DNA from: Amphimedon queenslandica
Taxonomy: Eukaryota; Porifera; Demospongiae; Haplosclerida; Niphatidae
Direction: 5' to 3'
Assembly: GCF_000090795.2 (NCBI RefSeq)
Contig: NW_003546242.1
Span: 378,755-442,754 of the forward strand
DNA length: 64,000 nucleotides
The translations under genes were made by a program, and so were the position numbers. The notes under the pieces were generated by a model, which was not told the DNA's origin, made no database searches, and saw only the letters and a list, made by a program, of their open reading frames with translations. Shown one piece after another: positions 45,301 to 57,400 of this stretch (position 1 is the first letter of the stretch; each line of letters begins with the position of its first letter).

Positions 45301-48300
45301 AGGAATGCAATTACTATTTATGATCATTAATGTAGGTTAATGAAATTGCTTTCATAAATTCCTTAGAAGCTCAGAATAAAAAGATGGAAGTATTTGAGAA
45401 GCACCAGGTACACTGTAATACAAATAAGTTGGTGTATGTGTAATTGATAGTAATAGAATTAATGATGATTGATAATATTGATAATGATATATACATGTAC
45501 ATGTAGTTCTTATTAATTTGCATGTACATGTACATTTTGTAGCCATTCTTTATACGTACTTCTGTAATGTGTATGTATACATGTAGGTCATTGAAGCTCG
45601 GTTGCAAGATATTGAGGTACAGTTAATTGTTGTCAATATGGTTTTGTGTTAGTAACATCATTTAAGCATTTTTTGTACATACATGTACATGTATTGTACA
45701 TGTATGTGCAGCTTTTGCTTGTTTAATGATGTACATGTATTGAACAATGAATAATCGCATCATTAGGAGGAAAGATTAAAGAAAAAAGAAGAGAATATTG
45801 CAAAAGAAGAAGCAGCTCATGTATGTATATCACAGTTTCATTAAAATTCTTTTAATGCAGCTAATTATATGTACACTGATTAATTATTTTGTATAGGAAC
45901 GAAGACGCATTAAGGAAGCTGAAAGACAGGCAAAGTTAAAGGAATTGAATCAGCGACGTCGAGAGCAAGTACTAGATTGTGCATGTGTTTATCACAACTC
46001 ATAGCTTACACGTATAGGAAGCAAAAATAGAGCAGATGAAAGTAGAAAAAGAAAAGCAACGCGAAGAAATAGCTAAGTAAAGATTTATGCCCATATACAC
46101 ATAATTATAATTATGTACATGTACATATGTGTAATTAATTATTATTATTATTGTTGCTCTTTTAGAGAGAGAGAGCGACGTCTTGAAGCACATCATGCAG
46201 CCCAACGATTTTTATCTGAAGAAATGGGTAGAAGAATACAACTTAAAGTAATTCAACTTTGTTTTTAGATCTCTTTATATGTACATGTACATGTTCTGTA
46301 GCAAGACAAATCTTCTAAACTTTATGACCAGCAGCTTGAACAAAAAAAAGAAAGAGCAATGGCTATATCATTGTATCGTAATGCATCGAGTGATTATGCT
46401 CCTAGGGTTGAAGCATATCAACGAAAGAAGTGGTGTAGTGTCTGCAATGTAAAGGTAAACAGGTACATGTACATGTCTGTTGTTTTATTGTACACAAAGA
46501 TAATATCTGAAGTGTATTTAATGAGTCACTTGCGGGGGAAAAGGCATAAGGAATCACTGCAGTTGAAAGGACTTTCAGATCAAGTTTGTAACCTTACATG
46601 TATGCAGTCTGAATTTAATGAATTATGTCATTTTTGTCTAGACTGACGATGTATTATCAGTAATAGTACTTGCACCTGAAGAATTCCAAGCTCAAAATAT
46701 AAGCACTGAAGTACAGGAAAGATTAAAAACTGGCAAGAAAAGAGCCAGAAAGATACGCCAGAGATTATCTACTGGATTGAAAGATTTAGATAGTTTTACC
46801 TATAGTTCACTTGCCAGTGGAGTTATTTCAAGACACCAGTCAAAGTACATATATTACAGCGTATTATTCTGATGTTTTAAATATTTATTTTGTTATATTT
46901 TTAAGGTTCACTAAATCAATCAAAGAAATGAATCAAGTTTTAGATGCATTTAGTCGACAAAAAGTGTGGGATGTCCAAGTGGTATCACAGTTAGAAAGAC
47001 TATTAGGAGATCTTAATAGAATTATTGGGAATAGAGTTAGGTATTTGAATGATATTTCGTTAATGTGCTTTGGCTCTATAGAATAAAGATGATCAACTGT
47101 TGTTCTGTCATTTGGGTGGTTTAGCCTCACTGTCTAGACTTCTTCTCTTCTATACTGATCCTTCAACTGCTTCATCATTACCATTAAAGTATGTTTTTTG
47201 TTTTAGATTGTAATTTCATTACGTTTTAGGCCTCTTTTACTGGCTCTTAATTCAATGGAGTTAACTTGCATTGAGCACATTTCGAACTCACAGTATTTCA
47301 TTCTTTCGAAAAAATTCACTTTGTTGGTTGATTTAATATCGCATTATTTTGATAGTTCTCAACAAAAGTCAGACATAATGGTTGCATTACTGAACAAAGG
47401 AAAGGAAAAGTCTCGACATGTTACTTGGACCAGCATTTGTGGTACTGCTTTTGGCTTGATTGCTGTTGTCATCAGTTGTTCCATTCGGGGTAATATTGAT
47501 CACAAGATTATGCGAGATTGTGTTGCGTAAGTAAATTTACTTGGTACCATAGTCTAATGGTTTGTGTTTAGTGTGAACAGTGCATTTTGTCTATGACACA
47601 TGACCTGTAAATTGTCACCTTCATGTCATTCGTTATGTCACGTTAGGTGTGTCACAAGTCTGTTTGTTAGATACAGTACTTAGCCAAAGACGATACACTT
47701 ACTTTAATTATCTATAGTTTGTTTGTGACATGTTTTGTGGCTGTGATGTAGTAGTTCTGATGTTTGCATCCTATGCATGAGACTCAACAGTGCCAGGGAC
47801 ACTCCACTTTTTTGTTATTGTGCCAGTTGGCTATGTTGTGACTCTCTTTTAAAGTAACTTGGGTTTGGTCGGTCCTTGGAATGTGCCAATTCATTAGTAA
47901 CTCTTATTTTTAATTGCTTGTCATTAGTAAAATGGATCAAGCACAAACTCATTATTTTATATTAGTTCTGCGTTATTTTTAGATACATTGTCTGTACTGG
48001 ATTGATTGACCGGCTTGCAGAATGCTTTAGAGCAATAACTGGGCCATTTGATGACCCTGTTGTGTCACAATTGGTGTTATCTGGTTTAAATACAATCACT
48101 GCTTGCACGGCATGCCTGCACTTTGAGTAAGTAATGTGACTGTGTGTATGGGCAGGTACTTGTATTGATCATTGAATCTTGTGGCAAAGTCAATTTTAAG
48201 AATTGTTGATGCAGATACTTTGATCAATTACTAGAAACTCAAATATCAAAGAAAGACATCAAAGTTTTGATATGGCTTCAGTAGAAGGGGGATTCAGTCT

Positions 48301-51198
48301 GTTTTCTGTTTGATCTCTTGCTTTCCTCTCTCATTTCTTTCATTATTATTTTAGTGTTTTTGAGTTCTGGCACAATAAGTTATGGTGTGTTTATTACTTT
48401 TTTAGTGTGAAAGATGTCTTTAGTGGCAAATATGATGACTTTACTCAACTTGTGTGTACACTTCGTCAAACTGATTTAGCAGGTGATATACATATGCATG
48501 TAAATACATGTACATGTACATTTACATGCATGCATACAAGTACATGTAGTTTATTTTTTTAATTTTGCACATGGCACATTGCAGATACACATGTACACAA
48601 TGTACATGATGTACAAGACATGTACATGTATACTGCCAGTCAGTAGGAAGCTTTATATGTGTACATGTACCTTTGAATTATTTACACATGTATACATGTA
48701 CCCTATGCATGTTCTTCCACACTAACATGTAGTCTTTGTTTTGATTCTTGTAATGCTTTTACATGTGTTATTGACATAATGTGTAGTTCTTGCACTCCAT
48801 GTACAATTTGTATAGTAAGAATGAAGCTACGTGTAGGAAGTGTTAGTGTCATGTCTTATGACATGTGTATGTGCTATTATTTTCCTGTGATATGAAGTTT
48901 GAGCATGCATGTATACTTACATGTAATTGCATGACTGCATATTTTATGATTTTGGTGCATGTACATGTACATGTACACAAAGGACCTAGATTGGGAATGG
49001 CCATGTCAAATGGTGTCATCCATATTTTGTCTTTTTTAACTTTACTGTAAGTTGAATACAAGCTTAATTAACCCAAAAACAATGTACATGTATTCTTGAA
49101 AAAACCTGATTAACCTTTTCAAACTACTCAGAAATGGTAAAAGGCTATGTCACCTCACTCATTGGTGTAACGTCAAATGATTGCTACTAGACTGTTTCCA
49201 ATCAATTTTTTTACATGTATATGTAATGTATGATCCACTGTAGTCCACTGGACTTCAATAAAATATTTTCTAGGTATTATTTCTCTTGTATATGCTTTAT
49301 TACTTCATGATGGACCACCTCGTCATTCCTCTGTTCCCCCTTTTCTTCCATCGTATATACTTTCTATTACTACTGCTGCTATCAAAGCAATTAACAACTC
49401 AGCTATATTGGCTCTGAATGTGGTACAAGTAAGTTTGATGTTTCTGATTATGTCTTTATTTATTGATGTTTTATTTATTAGAATTGTCTTAGTGCTGAAG
49501 GGATATCTCTTGAATTACGTCATATTTTAAGTTACTTGCTCTGGTAGGTAAATTCCCTTCTTATTGATTGCCATTAGATTTGTGTTGATAATAGTTAAAT
49601 AAGCTTCTAAAATTTAAGTTGGTGGATGTGTGGGGTTTGAAATAATTGCCAAGAATCATGATTGAACCAGCTGTTGTCTGTTGTCTGACCATTAGCAGTG
49701 TGATGGTTCAGGTGCTGGTCTTAACCAAAGTGTAAACATGTGTTTGAATTGATGAACAAAGTGATTTTATTGATGTACACCCTCCTTTCTTTATTCCTTC
49801 ATGTATGAAACATGAAAGGTGGTTTGCATTACATATGGGTCGTGGATCTCACGGTTGTAACCTAGCTTTTATAGTGTTATGAGAGCAATATAAAACCTCA
49901 AATAATTTTCTTTTGGTACCTGTTACTCTGTAGCTTCTTTGGAGCCTAGAGTCTGTGTAATATGACACTGGACACTTTAATTGAATATAGTATACCACTA
50001 AGTCTTTGTAAAGCATGTGTTTGTAACAGTTCATAAATTTCTTTTTTTATAATTTTATGAAACATATGCATAATAGGATTCAACATTTGTTCCAACTCAC
50101 TGTACATTACTCATCATTGTATGTTGTGGGTTGATAGTGATGGAATGACTAAAAAATGATAGTACTACTATACGTTTGAGTTGTAATTTCAATTATTTCC
50201 TCAATGAGATTGATCTGTTGGTTTAATGGCATCAGTTTCTAGTACATGTACAAGAATATGTGTTTGTAGGGAGTACATCTGCTCATATTTTTGAGGTTGT
50301 GTACGATGATGTACATGTATTTGCCAGGACATTGTTTATTGCCTGTGTGGAAAGACATCTGTTTAATGTAATTATTCCTTTTGTTAACTTTGACCTTAGC
50401 TTTGACACTCCTTCTGTAATAGTTTACTGTGTTGAAACCCCACCTTGTGTGCATTAAAGTAAGCCCCTTTTATGGAAGGAGGAGTATGCTATGTTGTCAA
50501 AACTATTTCTTATAGTTATGTGGTTGCTACATGTATTTCATTGTATAGGTACTGTACACATTATAGAAATGAACAACTACTGCAGGAGCTGATTTTGACA
50601 GTTGGTTATTTTAGTGTATTGCATCAGGAGAATCAGGTTAAGGGAATAACTAGCAAAATAAACACAAGCTCTTCCCTTTGATGTTTGACCCTAATTTTGG
50701 TTGCATTGTATTCTTTAGATGTTCTTGCTTGCTGGGAGAAGTCCCACATTGCTTCAGTTGCTTTGTGGTCTGCCATTTGAATATTTTAGTGATCCAAAGT
50801 TAGTTGTCTTATCATTTTTAACATTAATGATAAGTGCTTGTTGTTCATGTAGATTAGCTAGGGTTCTTTATCCAACATTGATATCAGCTTGTTATAATGT
50901 GCATGATAACAAAGAAGTTCTAGAATTAGATGTAAATTCTCAGCTTTTGTGTGTCTTTCTTCAGGTAAGTGTGTTTATATACATGTATTGATTTTAGCTG
51001 CTATAGAATGAATTGTCTGAATGTGACCTTGTAACTTCACCATCAACTAAAGGTATATTATTGTGATGCTCAATATTAAAATTCTTTATCATTCGACATA
51101 CTGTAGACTCTGAAGAGCCGAGTATTAACTTCTTGCTGTTTAAAAACCGGTTTCCAAAAGACCACTGGAAGTCTGCTCTTGATTTTTTTGCTGCATGA
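39398..51198 (+). CDS. SCAPER: S-phase cyclin A-associated protein in the ER (SCAPER)
   Basis: Large multi-exon gene. Exon 1 (39398-39676) starts MVESCQDELEHVKDD and contains the family hallmark RARYWSYLFDNLHRAVDEIY followed by CTCETDESIVECE. Then come 40295 (VCKKDFEALIKRFEVQ), 40573-40951 (SVTWEV, a Ser/Pro-rich part and TVSWADRSES) and 41632-41789 (LSSPLRKRSLAES). A long Glu/Lys/Arg coiled coil is spread over exons to about 46455. A U1-type C2H2 zinc finger follows: WCSVCNVK, an intron, then ISEVYLMSHLRGKRHKE. The C-terminal helical part runs to ILTVGYFSVLHQENQ, LPFEYFSDPK and YPTLISACYNVHDNK. It ends with NRFPKDHWKSALDFFAA at TGA 51196-51198. Known role: an ER-associated partner of cyclin A/CDK2; human loss causes a ciliopathy-like syndrome. 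Introns are rich in ACATGT tracts; one near 50801-50851 is only about 50 bp. Confidence 0.92.
39889..40098. mobile_element. MITE, CCATATAGCGG family (SCAPER intron 1)
   Basis: The left end TAACCGTATAGCGGGC mirrors the right end TACCCGCTATATGGTA. The inner arms TTCGTTCTCGTTCC / GAAACGAACGAAAA are also roughly mirrored. It is about 210 bp and non-coding. A neighbouring piece ends in CTTGCTATATGGTA at 40262, so a second, partial member may be attached. Confidence 0.7.
41460..41890. repeat. (ACATGT)n tracts around a SCAPER exon
   Basis: Dense TACATG/ACATGT runs (for example 41463-41494 and 41816-41885) flank the exon at 41632-41789 but stop at its borders. Confidence 0.8.
42494..42551. repeat. 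Three tandem copies of a 21-bp unit
   Basis: GCATGTACTGTAGCTACCT-type units are repeated three times in a SCAPER intron, the last one diverged. A second local duplication lies at about 42912-42957: two 22-bp copies reading CAGGTGGTGTAATAACCTAG plus spacer. Confidence 0.8.
43452..43552. mobile_element. Half copy of the CTCACCAGTTTGCAA foldback family
   Basis: TGCAATGGTGCAGGATTTTA, CACCAGTTTGCAAGTACC and TCCTACCACTTTTCATTTTAA match the right arm of the full foldback element at 63000-63275 in the same order. Only one arm is evident here, inside a SCAPER intron. Confidence 0.65.
44128..44166. repeat. (ACATGT)n tract
   Basis: An uninterrupted run of TACATG units in a SCAPER intron, one of the longest in the window. 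Comparable tracts lie at 48500-48620 and 48958-48975. Confidence 0.85.
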
Positions 51199-51404
51199 TA
51201 GCCTTATTATGTACAAATACTGTCAGTACTTATATACAATGTATAATCACTTAATTGGAGTAAATGAAAATAAATTATCTATGTTTAAAATTATTTTGTT
51301 ACCCACGCCTACATCCCTTTAACCAATTATAAATAAACGCTCCTGAGGAAGTTTTGTTAGCTGTCGGGGAGGCATTTGTAACTTAGCTCTCTTATCGCTT
51401 ACTG
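51199..51404. other. Short intergenic space between SCAPER and Islet
   Basis: About 205 bp must hold the SCAPER 3' UTR and the Islet promoter. An AATAAA-like A-rich stretch (GAAAATAAATTATC, near 51266) is a plausible poly(A) signal. No clear TATA box was seen. Confidence 0.5.
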
Positions 51405-53914
51405 ATGATGGAATGTGAAAACAGTAATATAAACTACAACTGCAACAATGCTGGTGAGTGGATGAGATCGTTATAGCAATGACGGTATAGATATACTTGA
51501 ACTGGGGTTGGGATAAGCCTTCGCAACTGAGCACTTGGTGATTTTTCTAGATAGTAATCGCATGCAGTGGCACTGATACCATGATGCACTGTCAAGGAAA
51601 ACGAGAGAGTGTTGACAAATTTCTGTTATCATTTTTAGTAGATGCAGTGATGGATAGCTTTACCACGCAGAGGATATGCCATGGCTGTAAACTTTCAATA
51701 GAAGATGAATTCTCATTGCACGTTTCTCCTAATTTGGACTGGCATGTATCATGTTTGATCTGCTGTGAGTGCCATGATTTTATGGATGAAAACTGTGAAA
51801 CTTGTTTCATTAAAGATGGTAGACCTTACTGTCGAACTGATTACATCAGGTGAGTTTGCACTTGCATGGAATGGTATAGACATCATAAGCTGTAGGACAC
51901 CTTGTTTGATTGTGTGATAACTAGAATTCTCTTGACAAACAGATGAAAAGAGTCATAGTTGTAATGATGATTGATGAGTTTTGTGGTCCTTCTGGTTGGA
52001 ATATATTACCTCCCATGTGAGGTAATAAATTCCTCAGGTTGCCTTTCCCCTCCTTATTTCTCTAATGCCTGGCCCACAGTTTTGCTTTAGGCTAATGCAT
52101 CTCATTGATCTTATGAATACTGGACAGTAATGTACTCTCCTCCCTTTCCTTTAATGTTACCTTCAAAGGCTATTTGGTACTCAATGCAAAAGATGTTCTG
52201 AGCCCATCAATGCAGACACTCTTGTTATGAGAGCCAAGAAAGAGGTTTGTTAATAAATCTATGTGTAATGATATCATATTAACTCTTTGCTCAGATCTTT
52301 CATGTTGACTGCTTTTGCTGTACTCTTTGTGATAAAAAGCTTAGTACAGGGGAACAGTTCGGAATGGCTGGTGGCAAACTATATTGTAAAGCTGATTTTG
52401 AATCACTTCCAATTGACAGCATTGAGCCAACAATGGAAGGTAAATGTGACAATTAGTCTTCTCATAGTTTGTATAAATTTTGTCTATGAAGATGGCCTAA
52501 AGTCATAGCATAGTTGTTGATTGATTGTTTTTAAATAGTATCTTAAGGCAGGTTTTAATTGTGCTTTAATGCATGTTTGTTTTTTCTGAAGTAAAGAAAA
52601 CTGTTTGTAATTAGAGCTAGATACAGGTAAAGTTGATCCTTGTTTTTGATGATGGCAGTTGGTACCAAATACCAAAACCATAGTCACGCTATGTTCATTT
52701 CTTGTACTATGTTGTTCACTAATAATTATTAATAAGTAGTAAAATGCTTAATAACTTAGAGCATTCATTGCTTTTTCCATGTAGCTGAACTGGTTGAATC
52801 ACCAGAAACATTGCTGCACAATGGTTGTACTCAGAGTATTGCAACAACGTCATCACCATCCACATCCTCTCAGGCCACTAGTACTACTACAGCCACTTCA
52901 AAATCATCTGACAAAAGAAGGTCTAGCACTGAGCAGAAACAACCAAGAATTCGTACAGTATTAACGGAGCAACAGTTACAAACATTAAGGAGTGTATATC
53001 AAACAAATCCACGGCCTGATGCTCTTTTAAAGGAACAGTTATGTGAACTGACTGGCTTATCTCCTCGGGTGATTAGAGTATGGTTTCAAAACAGACGCTG
53101 CAAGGACAAAAAAGCTCTTCAAAAAGCTGAAGCTGCTAGGCTACAGTCAGGGGGCAAGGTATATATCTTATGTTTCTTTTGCATGACTATGACATTTAAT
53201 TATAGCATTACAATGACATTCAGAAACAAGTGTAAACATGCAGAAGTAATTATAGCATTTTAGTAATGAAGCCGTTCAATAATTTCAGTAGGCTGATTGC
53301 AAACAATTTTTGCCATACTGCCCACATAATGTTATTTAGCAACCCCCTTTAAATTATTTTGTAAATGTGATTGATATTTTTACTGATGCATCAAAAGCTG
53401 TGAGCAACAAAGATACACATGTGCACCACTAATGTACTGCCAAACGACTTTTTAATAGGTTTTGCCAATGACTCCACAAACTCCAATGACTCCTGATAAT
53501 ATGAGTCAGGTCTCACCTCATGGAGGAATGCAGGCGTTTACATACCCTTTACCAGCTTATGATCACATTACCACACCAACACTCCCCCCTACTCCTTCTA
53601 ATACTTGTGTTTCACCTATTGTGTCGTATCAGCATAATCCTCCACTTTGGGCTTCACCAACTGATACAGTATCACCGTTTGATCATGCAGTTGATTTTTC
53701 TTCTCCAGTACCCATAGTAAGTGCAATTTCTACTCACTGCTTCCTGGGTATGCTTTTTGGTATTATTATTATGTGAGGCATCATTCAGTCTCTCTTTTTA
53801 TCATCAGTCTCTTCTTTTTATTAGACAACAGAACATCAAAGTTATATATATTCCAGTGCATCACTTCAGCCTCATATGCAGCAACCAACTACTGTTACAC
53901 ATTTTTCCTTTTAA
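51405..53914 (+). CDS. ISL: Islet-type LIM-homeodomain transcription factor
   Basis: Seven exons: 51405-51453, 51639-51849, 52169-52244, 52295-52439, 52785-53158, 53459-53716, 53825-53914, summing to 400 aa in frame. LIM1 reads [42 protein letters not shown]2 reads [32 protein letters not shown]. The homeodomain (exon 5) contains [50 protein letters not shown]. The HVSP, RDYIRL, VMRAR and NPRPDAL phrases are Islet hallmarks, separating it from Lhx1/5 and Lhx3/4. The Pro/Thr-rich C-terminus ends [12 protein letters not shown] chose ATG 51405, where a small first exon joins a strong polypyrimidine acceptor. An in-frame ATG at 51581 in unspliced sequence is the alternative. Known role: cell-type specification through DNA binding and LIM-Ldb complexes. 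Confidence 0.93.
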
Positions 53915-54455
53915 GAATGTGAACATTTTCATATTAATTGCTCATTCAGGCAACTGAATAAATCACATTTATTTAAATCATATCAATATAGACTCTATGT
54001 ATAATTTATTATAACTATGTTAGTATCCACACGTTAGTGTTTTATGCATTTAATGTCAATTACAGTTTTGTTTTGAAATGATTATGTCCTGTCCATACTA
54101 AAAACATTGTCAGTGACTATAGTTGATTAAGGGACTGGTCATGAATGGACTTTGCATATAAATGGAAGTATATTACTTGAACATCAACATACTTATTGCT
54201 AATTCATTAAATGCCTTATTGATAGATTCAGAGTTCATGCATTGTTATTGAGAAGAGCTGGTTACCATTCAAAAGTAATAGTGGAAGCACTCTTCCATGT
54301 CCACGCAGGTTGGTAGACTTCCAAATGGGCTGAGAAACTGATTACAATTTTAATTATTATTTTAAAAAAATTAAGAGCCAAGACAAATAATTTACACATA
54401 ATCATACAATGTATTGACAAGTACACGTAAGTTAAAAATACAGAAGCACAAATAT
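53915..54455. other. Intergenic, convergent 3' ends of Islet and SPEN
   Basis: About 540 bp, AT-rich, with AATAAATCACATTT just after the Islet stop as a likely poly(A) signal. No further feature was seen. Confidence 0.6.
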
Positions 54456-57400
54456 TCATGAATTATCATTGACCGCTACAGCAAGGACAATAAATAGATG
54501 AGCATCGTCTAATGCCACTGCAAGCATATCAGGTGCAACTTTAGAAAGGTGAGATCGAGAAAATTGACATGGAGGAAAAATGTGAAGAGCTATTTTTGAA
54601 TCCTAGAAAAATTTGTAGAAAAAAAAAGTTATAAAATCTGCAGTGAGTTGATGTGAAATGCAATTTGCTGATGGGTTTTCCTTAATGGTTGAAAATTACC
54701 ATCAAACTTTTATTCATTATTATTGTTCGGTGAATAAGCTTTGAAAATGTTGTGATTTACAATAAATCAAAAATAAAAAAGTTTGTGCATGTATATGCAT
54801 CATAAAAATCAAAAGTACATGATGTAATCTTGTAAAAATTGAGGGGAATTTCATTTACCCGTATAGTGGCTATACTTAGTTGGTATAAACTTTGGGAATT
54901 GGTCCAGATTTGCCAATCAATACTACATATTTTTGTCAATCTTATCTTTCGTAGCCATTTTCCTTACATGCCACAGGAATTTATTTAGCAAATTGGCTGA
55001 AAAAATTACCAAAACTATTTCCAGTGAATTAAAACCCTCATGTAACTTAAAGCACAATCATTGTAAAAGGGGTTTACCTCTTCGGTAGACAAATTAATGA
55101 TGCCAGCTGCTTGTTTTAACCATAAATAAGAAATGATGCTTTTCTGTAATGACGAGGTTTGCTTAGCAATATCATATGAATCAAGTCCACAAGGAAGTCC
55201 AAGTAACAGGCAATAATCAGTTTGCTTTTCCATGCATTTTTCAATTCCTTTTAAATGCAATGGCTCAAGCTTCATCCTTTGAGATATGTGAAGAGTAGGT
55301 ATTGTCCCTATGATCTTGCAGTCCATATCATGCAGAAGGCCCATACTCGGTAAATTATCATTGCCTACAAATTGAAGCAAAAATATTATATTAAAGTACA
55401 CATCACAGCCCACTTAGCAAATACCTTAAGGCCACTATTATTTGCAAGTACTAATTTTTTGCATTTTTTGAGAGTGGCTTTAAAATCGCAAAAATTAGTA
55501 CTTGCATTTATTAATAATTTACGCTTATTAATAGTTATTAATTGAAAAAATGAGTGAAATCACAAAAATTAGTACACGTTAAATTAATACCATTAACAAA
55601 TTGCAAATATTTGTCTACTTAAAAATAAGTGGCTTTAAGGTAGTTTTGCAAAATGAAAATTACATGTAAATGTATTCCTTGCTCAAAAAATAGAACCATA
55701 CCAGATAAAAAGTGGAATTGAAGTAAGGCAGCATCATTCTTTAGAGATAGGCTACCTTGCCAAACTACAGGATACTTATTCAACAACTGTTCTAAAAAAA
55801 CAGATTGTGACAAATCCTATGGAAGTGCAACAAAGGTCAAAACTAAAAATGATAAATCACATGTTAGTATACCTCATCCACTTCAATATGTACATCATCA
55901 GTAATTATATTAACTTCAGAAACATCATCATCAGGGTAAAAAGTAGTATTTTGGGAAGCAGAAGGGCAAGGAAGATCAGGTGGGCATAAAGAAGAATTGA
56001 CTTCGCTCGTTTTAGATGATGGAATTGGTGAGGAAGGTGGAGTATGTTGATTCACAGGGGAAGCACTTTTACTATAATGCCCTTTACTTTTTGTTTGATC
56101 ATTACTCACTTTCCTGTGATATGATGTCGGTGATCTGCTGCTGCTTGAAACAGGGGGTGAGGCCCTAAAACGTGAACTTCGTCGAGGGCTATAGTCATGT
56201 AATTGCTCAACTCTATGTGGACTCCTTGAGTGACGAGCATGATGAGGAGGAGAATACTTACACATGGAAGTATTTGGTAGCTCTGAGCTTGTGTTCTGTT
56301 TATTGTTTTGACCACTTCTGATATGCCGTGACTTTCTTGTCTCATGAGAAATCAAGTTCTCTGTTTTCAATATTGGTGTCTGTGACCGTCTTTTGTGCAG
56401 ACATGGAGAAGGACTACGTGAATAGCGAGAAACAGGATCTTGAGAGGCATGACTTTGCAAATGCCAAGACCTAGGGCTATGAGGCCGGCCAGAAAAAGGA
56501 CTCCTTTGTGACTGATCAGAAACAGGACTCCTACGAGATCGTCCACTGCTTTGAGATCGACCAGAAACAGGACTCCTACGAGATCGGCCAGAAACAAGAT
56601 TCCTCTGAGATCGGCCTGAAACAGGACTCCTTTGAGATCGGCCTGAAACAGGACTCCTTTGTGACCGGCCGGAAACAGGACTCTTTTGAGATCGGCCAGA
56701 AGTTAGACTCTTCTGAGATCGGACAGAAACAGGACTCCTATGAGATCTGACAGAAACAGGACTCCTTTGAGATCTGCCGGAAAAAGGACTCCTTTGAGAC
56801 CGGCCTGAAACAGGACTCCTTTGAGACCGGGCAGAAACAGGACTCCTTTGAGACCGGGCAGAAACAGGACTCCTTTGAGATCGGCCTGAAACAGGACTCC
56901 TATGAGATCGGCCTAAAACTGGACTTCTACGAGATCGGCTTGAAACAGGACTCCTTTGAGATCGACCTGAAATAGGACTCCTAAAGCGGTGAGACACTGG
57001 ACTACGAGGACGATGAGACAATGGACTACGTGAACGATATGAACTAGGACTATGGTGAGTGGTAGGACTACGTGAACTGCGTGAAGTAGGGCTATGTGGA
57101 TGACGAGGGCTGCTATGTGACGAATGCATAGTAGGACTTCTTTGGCGTCGGAATACTGGACTACGTGACCGTTGATGATTAGGACTATGTGGACGAGACA
57201 TGGGACTGTGAGGTTGACGTGGCAAAGGACTTTTTTGTCTGTACAAAGCAGGACTACCAGATGAATGTGAAGAGCCATTCTTACTAATACATTGAGAAAA
57301 ATGAGACATGCGATGGTCATGAGAGTCTGATGCACGGGAAGAAGCCGAAGATACATCTTTATGCTCTTTATTGATGGATGTAGAAGTTCTTTCTTTCTTC

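Noticed and set aside
51581-51640. First 20 codons of the open frame at the Islet locus as the N-terminus
   Set aside because: They precede a strong acceptor and do not resemble Islet; the small exon at 51405 joins in frame.
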